From the NCBI GenBank assembly GCA_015661405.1, contig JACWMK010000062.1, positions 1 through 14,061 of the forward strand: DNA of 14,061 bases, written 5' to 3'. Made by a program: the position numbers and the translations under genes. This DNA is from Methanobacterium sp. Lineage in GTDB: Archaea > Methanobacteriota > Methanobacteria > Methanobacteriales > Methanobacteriaceae. This document shows, piece after piece, positions 7,239 through 12,866 of this stretch. Each line of letters starts with the position of its first letter. Position 1 is the first letter of the stretch. A model generated the notes under the pieces. That model ran no database searches. It was not told the origin of the DNA and saw only the letters and a list, made by a program, of their open reading frames with translations.

Positions 7239-7568
7239 ATGTCTGATACAGCAAAAGATGAAAATTTACCAAAATTTTATATGGGTATTAGGAAACGTTA
7301 TAAGGATTATGGTAACGCCTTAAGTGAACTGGGTCAGGTTTTAAAAGAAGCAGGACCTGTGGATGAAAAAAATGCCCAGCTTATTCAACTTGCGGCATCA
7401 GCCGCCATAGGTTCTGAAGGAGCAGTACATAGTCATGCTAGAAGGGCAATTGAATCTGGAGCGTCTCCTGAGGAAGTTTATCACTCTTTAATTCTACTTA
7501 CAAGTACTATAGGTTTTCCAAACGTAGCTGCTGCCATATCATGGGTTGATGATCTTTTCAAAGATTGA
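7239..7568 (+). CDS. AhpD/CMD-like small protein without redox cysteines
   Basis: This 109-residue all-alpha protein fits the carboxymuconolactone decarboxylase (CMD) / AhpD family. It has KNAQLIQLAASAAIGSEGAV, then HSHARRAIESGASPEEV, then a GFPNVAAAISWVDDL end. In redox-active members the segment reads C-x2-C-x3-H. Here the cysteines are replaced by S59 and A62, while E60 and H66 remain, and the protein has no cysteine at all. It therefore cannot act as a thiol peroxidase or disulfide reductase. Relatives without cysteine exist in the family, but their roles are mostly unknown. Start ATG at 7239 follows GGGGAT with 9 nt spacing. It is divergent from the fdh operon and 160 nt before fdhD, so a role in formate dehydrogenase assembly or regulation is suggested by position only. 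Confidence 0.85.
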   Translation: MSDTAKDENLPKFYMGIRKRYKDYGNALSELGQVLKEAGPVDEKNAQLIQLAASAAIGSEGAVHSHARRAIESGASPEEVYHSLILLTSTIGFPNVAAAISWVDDLFKD

Positions 7569-7600
7569 AAAATTTCAAATTTTAATTTTATTAGATAAAT

Positions 7601-7655
7601 TTGATTACATAATATAATACCTGAAAATATTTTTCAATATTATATTGATAATCAA
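7601..7655 (+). repeat. Nested inverted repeat between the CMD-like gene and fdhD
   Basis: Three perfectly paired blocks are nested: TTGATTA (7601-7607) with TAATCAA (7649-7655), AATATAAT (7611-7618) with ATTATATT (7639-7646), and GAAAA (7623-7627) with TTTTC (7631-7635) around a TAT loop. That is 20 bp, interrupted only by small internal loops (CAT/GA and ACCT/AAT). It starts 33 nt after the CMD-like stop codon. It may be a 3'-end structure, a processing site, or a leader element of fdhD. The run of T at 7680-7686 lies 25 nt further on. Confidence 0.55.
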
Positions 7656-7679
7656 AAAATATCCTTTGAAGTGTAAAAG

Positions 7680-7686
7680 TTTTTTT
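7680..7686 (+). terminator. Oligo-T tract before fdhD
   Basis: Seven T on the + strand follow the nested inverted repeat and precede fdhD by about 40 nt. They could end the transcript of the CMD-like gene. If they do, little room is left for a separate fdhD promoter, so partial read-through is more likely. Confidence 0.35.
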
Positions 7687-7728
7687 ATGAATTAATGAGC
7701 TTTAATCTAAATTGGAGTAAAATTAAAT

Positions 7729-8481
7729 ATGTTTAAAATGATTGAAAACGTTCCTGCGGTGCATGTGAATGAAAAAAATTCTCAAGTAGAGGAGAAAATT
7801 GTTTGTGATGAAGAAATAGAGATTATAATAAATGAAACTGTTTCTCGAAGTTTTTCTATTAGTCCCTGTTCATTGAAGGAGTTTGCTATTGGTTACATGT
7901 TAGGGGAAGGTTTAGCGGTATCCATTGATAATATAACGGAGTTAAATATTGAAGATAGGATCATTCATGTAGGGATAGATCTGGCTGATTTTGATATTAG
8001 AAAAGAATTATTAGTGGGTTCTGATTGTTTTGGAGGGTGGAGAAGGAAGATTGAATTGGTTGAGGAAGTTAAATCTGATTTCCATATTACTAAAGAGGAT
8101 TTATTTAACTCATTCAATAAATTAAGAGAAGAATCAAAGGTATGGGGGGAGACCGGTGGCACCCATATAGCTGGTCTTGTAAATAAAGATAAATTTTTAG
8201 CCATAGAAGATGTAAGTCGACATGTAGCTGTAGATAAAGTTATAGGGGCTGGCGCGCTTAACAAATGTGATTTCTCCAATAGTTTCATAGTTTACAGTGG
8301 AAGAATGCCTGCTGATATGGTTATAAAGATTGCACGAGTTGGAATTCCAATCTTAGCTTCGAATGCTGCCCCTACATCTTCAGGTTATTCTGTAGCAGGA
8401 AAATCCGGGATCACTATGATAGGGTTTGTTAGAGATGATAGATTCAATATTTACACTCATCCCCAACGAATTATAATCTGA
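7729..8481 (+). CDS. fdhD: FdhD-like formate dehydrogenase sulfurtransferase
   Basis: FdhD moves sulfur from a cysteine desulfurase to the Mo/W-pterin centre of formate dehydrogenase, which is needed for activity. The 250-residue length and the motif order fit: CSLKEFAIGYMLGEG (47-61), TGGTHIAGL, the strongly conserved EDVSRHVAVDKVIG, SGRMPADMV, then PILASNAAPTSSGYSVA and a GFVRDDRFNIYTHP end. In E. coli the swinging loop has two cysteines (C-x2-C). Here it reads GSDCFGGW, so only Cys100 is left. ATG at 7729 is preceded by GGAG (7714-7717) 11 nt away; an ATG at 7738 is possible but has a worse distance. It lies on the far side of the divergent region from its probable client enzyme and ends 11 nt before the convergent hxlB stop. 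Confidence 0.93.
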   Translation: MFKMIENVPAVHVNEKNSQVEEKIVCDEEIEIIINETVSRSFSISPCSLKEFAIGYMLGEGLAVSIDNITELNIEDRIIHVGIDLADFDIRKELLVGSDCFGGWRRKIELVEEVKSDFHITKEDLFNSFNKLREESKVWGETGGTHIAGLVNKDKFLAIEDVSRHVAVDKVIGAGALNKCDFSNSFIVYSGRMPADMVIKIARVGIPILASNAAPTSSGYSVAGKSGITMIGFVRDDRFNIYTHPQRIII

Positions 8482-8492
8482 ATAAGTTAATT

Positions 8493-9077
8493 TTATTCTA
8501 AAACAGTGTGTCTTTGCTTAAGGTCATCTTCAGTCTTACCTAAATCCACCATAAGTTGAGCTATAACTCCATCAAGAAATATAAGGGTGGTTATTTCAAA
8601 TAAAGTTCCCAATGGTGATAATGACTGATGTTTACCATCAATCTGTCTTCTAATATAATTTTTCTCTGAGTCAATTTTAGTTCGGCCCTTAATATGAACC
8701 ACTAAGTCTGCTATTTTTCCGAGTGTAGAATCTACATAAGAAGTAACCGCAATGATGTTTGCACCTCTCCTTCTAGCCGTTTGTGCTGTACTTATTACAT
8801 AACTAGTCTCTCCGGAACCTGAAATGGCTAAAAGACAATCATTATCTCCGATTGCAGGTGTAATAGTCTCACCAACAACATAAACTCCTATTCCCAAATG
8901 CATGAGTCTCATAGCAAATGCGCGGGCTACTAAACCAGACCTTCCTAATCCCAGTAGAAAAACATTATTACAGGAGGTTAAAAGTTGAAGCATTTCCTTA
9001 ACACGTTTTTTGTCTAGTTCATCAGAAGCCGACTGGACATTATCTATTATTTCATCTATAGCATCGTTTAAAATCAT
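8493..9077 (-). CDS. hxlB: 6-phospho-3-hexuloisomerase (SIS domain)
   Basis: This 194-residue cytoplasmic enzyme interconverts 6-phospho-3-hexulose and fructose 6-phosphate. In methanogens without an oxidative pentose pathway it acts with hexulose-phosphate synthase in the reverse direction, to supply ribulose 5-phosphate. A single SIS domain covers almost all of the protein: LLGLGRSGLVARAFAMRL (41-58) with LMHLG next, VVGETITPAI (67-76), AISGSGETSYV (84-94), and PLGTLFE (155-161) near the C-terminus. All match MJ1247-type isomerases. The synthase is not in the window and may be elsewhere, for example fused to Fae. Start ATG at 9077 has AGGTG (complement of 9083-9087) 5 nt upstream. It is divergent from the regulator gene at 9282 and convergent with fdhD. 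Confidence 0.95.
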   Translation of the reverse strand: MILNDAIDEIIDNVQSASDELDKKRVKEMLQLLTSCNNVFLLGLGRSGLVARAFAMRLMHLGIGVYVVGETITPAIGDNDCLLAISGSGETSYVISTAQTARRRGANIIAVTSYVDSTLGKIADLVVHIKGRTKIDSEKNYIRRQIDGKHQSLSPLGTLFEITTLIFLDGVIAQLMVDLGKTEDDLKQRHTVLE

Positions 9078-9128
9078 ATATACACCTAATAAGGACTAAA
9101 ATATCGTAGTTTATATTATCTATTACAG

Positions 9129-9138
9129 CTTATATAAG
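9129..9138 (-). promoter_or_regulatory. TATA box of hxlB
   Basis: CTTATATAAG is a symmetric, near-ideal methanogen TATA box. On the - strand it lies about 52 nt upstream of the hxlB start codon. Initiation about 25 nt downstream would leave a leader of around 30 nt carrying the AGGTG site. Because it is symmetric it could also work on the + strand, but the regulator start at 9282 is far away. Confidence 0.55.
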
Positions 9139-9205
9139 TTTACTATGAAAACTATTCAGGAAAATCATTTTATTAAAAATTATTTAATATCAAATATTGA
9201 ACATC

Positions 9206-9246
9206 AGGTTTTTGACCTCTAAACAAGTATCCACATATAATTTATT
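9206..9246 (+). promoter_or_regulatory. Candidate promoter of the ModE/LysR-like regulator
   Basis: ACATATAATTTATT (9233-9246) is a TATA-like stretch ending 36 nt before the ATG at 9282. A small dyad, AGGT-TTTTG-ACCT (9206-9218), lies 14 nt upstream of it and might be an operator, for instance for autoregulation. Both assignments rest on pattern only. Confidence 0.3.
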
Positions 9247-9281
9247 AATTTGATGAAAAATATAAATTTTGAAGTGATTAA

Positions 9282-10145
9282 ATGGAATATAAACCTAAAT
9301 TAAGCCTAACTATAAATGAACATATCTTAAATTATAAGTTTTTTGATGCACTAGATTGCGTGGCTCAGACTTGGTCTCAAAGAGAGGCTGCCAAAAAGTT
9401 AGGAATATCCCATGCAGTTTTAAATCGTCGCATAAAAGATGCTGAAGATAAATTAGGTTTTAAATTAGTATACACTACCGGAGCAGGCTCAAAAATTACA
9501 GAAGATGGTTTAGAAATCCTTCAACAATATAGGAAACTTATAAATCGACTGAAAAAAAGGGAAACTCCCATGTTATGTGGAGGTTACATATCAGCAGGGA
9601 TTATGGAAGCTTTGACTATGGAATATGGATTAGACATTCTCATATACCAAACAGATGATGAAAGTGCTTTATATTTAGCGGATATGGATATGATAGATAT
9701 TTTAACTTTAGATGATCCTGTAAAAGCATTTATGAGGGATTTAGATTTTATACCGATAGCTTACGATTATTTAGTTCTAGTTTCTCCAATTGATGAAACT
9801 ATAAGTAGCATTAATGAGTTAGAGGGTAAGAAATTCGTGGAAATACCAGGGTCGTCCCAGAGATTAGCTTGGAATACTATGGATAACTTGAATATAAATT
9901 ATAAAATAGTTAAACTTTTAAAATCCCCATCTGAAGCTTTAAAGGCTGTTAAAAATAGTGAAGATCTTTACACTTTTTTAAATAGTAGTTTTACTAATGG
10001 TTCTGATGTGTTAAAGAATGAAACCAAACATTTAATCACTCTGGTTCTACTTAATCAGGATGATGATAGATTAAAAAAATCTTTAGAATTTATTTTAAGT
10101 AAGGGACGTAAATTAATAACTGAATTAGGTTTTGAAACTATTTAA
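9282..10145 (+). CDS. Transcriptional regulator with ModE/LysR-like winged helix and binding-protein-like C-terminus
   Basis: This is a 287-residue DNA-binding protein. Residues 17-92 form a winged helix-turn-helix of the ModE/LysR kind: FDALDCVAQTWSQREAAKKL, then GISHAVLNRRIKDAEDKLG, then a wing with TGAGSKITEDG and a helix with LQQYRKL. The remaining 190 residues (LCGGYISAGIMEAL onward, with IPGSSQRLAW in the middle) resemble a type-2 periplasmic-binding-protein fold used as ligand sensor in LysR and some archaeal ModE-like regulators. No membrane segment is seen. ATG at 9282 follows AGTGAT (9273-9278) 3 nt upstream. Because ModE proteins sense molybdate or tungstate and a molybdopterin/formate dehydrogenase block lies nearby, control of those genes is a reasonable guess. 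Its direct neighbours, hxlB and a kinase, do not require that. The ligand is unknown. Confidence 0.75.
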   Translation: MEYKPKLSLTINEHILNYKFFDALDCVAQTWSQREAAKKLGISHAVLNRRIKDAEDKLGFKLVYTTGAGSKITEDGLEILQQYRKLINRLKKRETPMLCGGYISAGIMEALTMEYGLDILIYQTDDESALYLADMDMIDILTLDDPVKAFMRDLDFIPIAYDYLVLVSPIDETISSINELEGKKFVEIPGSSQRLAWNTMDNLNINYKIVKLLKSPSEALKAVKNSEDLYTFLNSSFTNGSDVLKNETKHLITLVLLNQDDDRLKKSLEFILSKGRKLITELGFETI

Positions 10146-10270
10146 TTTTGTTATTTACTAATGTAAGATATTAAATCCGTTATTACATATTTCTAATATT
10201 CCTCTGTAGTATTATACATGAATTGGTTAATTTTAAATATTCTAAAAATAAAAATAAGGCGGGTGATTTG

Positions 10271-11173
10271 TTGAAGGATAAAAATGATTTATTAGCCATT
10301 GGGCATACTGCATTCGATTATATAATTCAAGTTAATCAATTTCCCTTACCTAATTCATCAACCTCTATCAATAAAATGAAAACTTTTTTCGGGGGAGCAG
10401 CAGCTAATGTTGCGGTAGTAGCAGCCAATTTAGGGGTTAAATCAAGTTTAGTATCTGCTGTGGGTAATGATTTCGTGGGATCTAAGTATCAAAAAAAAAT
10501 TGAGGATTTATTTATCGATACAACTGGTATGATAGTAATTGAGGATGAAAAAACACCTACTGCATTCGTAGTTACTGATTCAAATAATGATCAAATTAGT
10601 TATTTTTATTGGGGAGCAGCTGCTTACTTTAAAGAATCAAATCCTCCAGTTAAAATTATTACTAATACTAATGCTGTTCATTTGGCCACGGGTGATCCTA
10701 GTTTTAATAGGGGATGTGGTGAATTAGCACATGAATACGGTAAATTAATATCCTTTGATCCAGGTCAAGATTTACATATGTATTCATATGAAGAGCTTAA
10801 AGAGGTTTTAAAGATAGTTGATATCTTATTTGGGAATCATCATGAAATTAACCGTATATTAAAAATATTAAAAATGGATATTGATGAGTTAAGAAGATTT
10901 GGACCTAATATTGTGGTGAAAACTGTTGGTAAAGATGGAAGCGTTATATATACTGATGAAAAGATAAGAATAGATGCTGTTAATGCAAAAACCCTTGATC
11001 CTACTGGTGCGGGAGATTCCTATAGGGCAGGGTTTCTTAAAGCTTACTTAAATGGTGAAAATCTGAAGGTATGCGGTAATTTTGCTTCAGCAGTCGCCTC
11101 ATTCGTGGTTGAATCTGAAGGATGTCAGACTAATGTCCCTAATTATGATATGGTCATTGAAAGATTGAAATGA
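10271..11173 (+). CDS. PfkB-family nucleoside kinase (MJ0406-like)
   Basis: This PfkB/ribokinase-family sugar or nucleoside kinase transfers phosphate from ATP to a ribosyl group. The motif AIGHTAFDYI near the start, the first signature GGAAANVAVVAANLG and the second signature DPTGAGDSYRAGFL (catalytic Asp249 in this numbering) are clear. So are two features shared with the M. jannaschii nucleoside kinase MJ0406: HLATGDPSFN and the end ASFVVESEGCQTNVP. That relative phosphorylates inosine, guanosine and cytidine, so nucleoside salvage is the most likely role; a sugar kinase remains possible. I choose TTG at 10271 because GGGTGAT (10261-10267) is a strong ribosome site just upstream and family members start 6-7 residues before GHT. 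The frame is open back to another TTG at 10223, but that adds a low-complexity Lys/Asn stretch. The gene is 125 nt after the regulator, same strand. Confidence 0.88.
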   Translation: MKDKNDLLAIGHTAFDYIIQVNQFPLPNSSTSINKMKTFFGGAAANVAVVAANLGVKSSLVSAVGNDFVGSKYQKKIEDLFIDTTGMIVIEDEKTPTAFVVTDSNNDQISYFYWGAAAYFKESNPPVKIITNTNAVHLATGDPSFNRGCGELAHEYGKLISFDPGQDLHMYSYEELKEVLKIVDILFGNHHEINRILKILKMDIDELRRFGPNIVVKTVGKDGSVIYTDEKIRIDAVNAKTLDPTGAGDSYRAGFLKAYLNGENLKVCGNFASAVASFVVESEGCQTNVPNYDMVIERLK

Positions 11174-11331
11174 ATATTAAAAAATTTAGAGTTTATAAAA
11201 AATTTTTATGATTATTAATATTTAGAAATGGAATTATTCATTTTTATTTATAATCCATAAATGTTTAAACCATATCTATTTTTAAGTTAAATATAAATTG
11301 AATATATTAAAGATGTTTAGTTTCAAAAATG

Positions 11332-11338
11332 TTTTTTT
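11332..11338 (+). terminator. Oligo-T tract after the kinase gene
   Basis: Seven T lie 160 nt past the kinase stop codon and upstream of the thiC candidate promoter. A shorter T5 at 11203-11207 is nearer to the gene. Either could end the transcript. The 275-nt spacer 11174-11448 otherwise holds only AT-rich sequence and the dyad described separately. Confidence 0.35.
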
Positions 11339-11368
11339 AAGTAACAATAATAGTTGCATATGAAGGGT

Positions 11369-11412
11369 CAGAAATCTGGTAGATTCTGTTTATTATGAGT
11401 TTAAAAAATATT
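11369..11412 (+). promoter_or_regulatory. Dyad and TATA-like element upstream of thiC
   Basis: CAGAAATCTGGTAGATTCTG (11369-11388) is an inverted repeat with 8 paired bases per arm, one bulged A and a GGT centre; its core AATCT-GGT-AGATT is perfect. It stands out from the AT-only surroundings. TTTAAAAAATATT (11400-11412) just downstream could be the TATA box, with the start codon at 11449. The arrangement resembles an operator next to a promoter. Archaeal thiamine genes are known to be controlled by the repressor ThiR in many lineages; whether this is its site cannot be judged here. Confidence 0.4.
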
Positions 11413-11448
11413 TTTTCAATAGATAAAAAAATTTAATATGGTGGTTCT

Positions 11449-12747
11449 ATGACACAAATGGACGATGCACGAAAGGGCATAATAACACAAGAGATGAAGT
11501 CAGTTGCAGAAATCGAAAATGTTGATGAGGAATTTATTAGAAAATCTATCGCTAATGGAACTATTGTGATTCCAAACAATGTGGGAAGGAATGCTAATCC
11601 AGTGGGTATAGGGGCTGGACTCAGAACCAAAGTTAACGCAACAATTGGGACATCTACAGATATAAATGATGTAGATATGGAAGTTGAGAAAGCCAAAATA
11701 GCAATGGAAAACAAGGCAGATACATTAATGGAGTTAAGTATTGGTGGAGATCTTGACGCTATAAGGAAGACTATTTTAAGCGTTACTGACTTACCTGTCG
11801 GTAGTGTTCCAATATATCAAGCTGCAGTTGGATCTATCAGGAAACATGGCGCTGCTATATACATGGAAGAGGACAGTATGTTCAAAGCTATTGAAAAACA
11901 GGCTAAAGACGGCATAGATTTCATGGCTATACATTGTTCTGTTAATAAGGAAACTCTTAAACGTCTTAAAAGGCAAGGTCGAGAAGGCGGATTAGTGAGT
12001 AGAGGTGGAGCATTCATATCAGCTTGGATGGTTCACAATGAAATCGAAAATCCATTATATAAAAATTATGAGTACGTTCTCGATATAGCTAAAGAATACG
12101 ATTTCGCTTTAAGTCTTGCAAACGGTATGAGAGCCGGTGCAATAGCAGATTCCACAGATCGTGCCCAAATCCAGGAATTAATAATTCTTGGTGAACTTGT
12201 TGACCAAGCCAGAGAAGTAGGGGTACAAACTATAATCGAAGGCCCTGGACACATTCCTTTAAAAGAAATACCCACCAATGTTATGGTGCAGAAAAAACTT
12301 TGCCGTGGCGCACCTTTCTATATGCTCGGACCAATCGTTACTGACATAGCACCAGCCTATGATCACATCGTATCATCAATTGGCGCAGCACAATCAGCTG
12401 CAGCTGGAGCAGATTTCATATGTTATGTAACACCAGCAGAGCACCTTGCACTTCCAGGTCCTGAGGATGTGAAACAAGGCGTAATAGCTACTAGAATTGG
12501 TGCATATGTTGGTGATATGGCTAAAGGTATACATAACGGTGAATTAGATCTGGTAATGGCTAATGCACGTAAAAAACTAGATTGGGAAGGTCAGTACGCA
12601 GCCGCAATATGTCCGTCTGACGCAAGATCAATTAGAGAAGCTAAGCCACCTGAAGACCCAGATACTTGTACAATGTGCGGAAGCTATTGTGCAATTAAAA
12701 TAGTGAATGAATGGTTAGATGACGCCAGTAAAGATGTCTTTGACTGA
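11449..12747 (+). CDS. thiC: Phosphomethylpyrimidine synthase ThiC, or ThiC-like paralogue
   Basis: ThiC is a non-canonical radical-SAM enzyme that converts aminoimidazole ribotide to the HMP-P pyrimidine of thiamine. The 432-residue protein matches the short, anaerobe-type ThiC. It has GTIVIPNNVGR and KVNATIGTS near the N-terminus, LMELSIGGDLDAIR, FMAIHCSVN, SRGGAF, LANGMRAGAIADS with DRAQIQEL, EGPGHIPL, and YVTPAEHLALP with EDVKQGVIATRI. The C-terminal cluster motif is CTMCGSYC (C407, C410, C414), spaced C-x2-C-x3-C, whereas E. coli-type ThiC has C-x2-C-x4-C. Start ATG at 11449 follows GGTGG (11440-11444). Anaerobes also use close ThiC relatives (BzaF type) to make 5-hydroxybenzimidazole, the lower ligand of the cobamide of several methanogens, so a paralogous role is not excluded. 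The gene is flanked by its own candidate promoter and a T11 terminator. Confidence 0.9.
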   Translation: MTQMDDARKGIITQEMKSVAEIENVDEEFIRKSIANGTIVIPNNVGRNANPVGIGAGLRTKVNATIGTSTDINDVDMEVEKAKIAMENKADTLMELSIGGDLDAIRKTILSVTDLPVGSVPIYQAAVGSIRKHGAAIYMEEDSMFKAIEKQAKDGIDFMAIHCSVNKETLKRLKRQGREGGLVSRGGAFISAWMVHNEIENPLYKNYEYVLDIAKEYDFALSLANGMRAGAIADSTDRAQIQELIILGELVDQAREVGVQTIIEGPGHIPLKEIPTNVMVQKKLCRGAPFYMLGPIVTDIAPAYDHIVSSIGAAQSAAAGADFICYVTPAEHLALPGPEDVKQGVIATRIGAYVGDMAKGIHNGELDLVMANARKKLDWEGQYAAAICPSDARSIREAKPPEDPDTCTMCGSYCAIKIVNEWLDDASKDVFD

Positions 12748-12825
12748 AATTCATCTTATTTCCCCACTTTTTAACTTAAATTTCTGGACCGTTCCAAATT
12801 TTATTTTATAATAATTTAAATTTAA

Positions 12826-12836
12826 TTTTTTTTTTT
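12826..12836 (+). terminator. T11 terminator after thiC
   Basis: Eleven consecutive T on the + strand, 79 nt past the thiC stop codon and 30 nt before lysS, form the strongest intrinsic archaeal termination signal in the window. A short TGGA-CCGT-TCCA hairpin lies upstream at about 12785. If termination is efficient, lysS needs a start site in or just after this tract. Confidence 0.6.
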
Positions 12837-12866
12837 AAAGTTCTAAAATAAATGGTGATGTAAATT

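Noticed and set aside
10162..10190. ATGTAA / TTACAT inverted repeat after the regulator gene
   Set aside because: The arms are only 6 bp and AT-rich with a long loop, which is expected by chance in this composition.
11174..11448. TPP riboswitch upstream of thiC
   Set aside because: The conserved CTGAGA and ACC-CTTGAACCTGATCTGG-like segments are absent; only a short GGGTCAGAAATCTGG stretch vaguely resembles them, and it is explained better by the dyad.
11433..12278. Minus-strand open frames within thiC
   Set aside because: They are shadows of the conserved thiC frame, with no ribosome sites or recognisable protein features.
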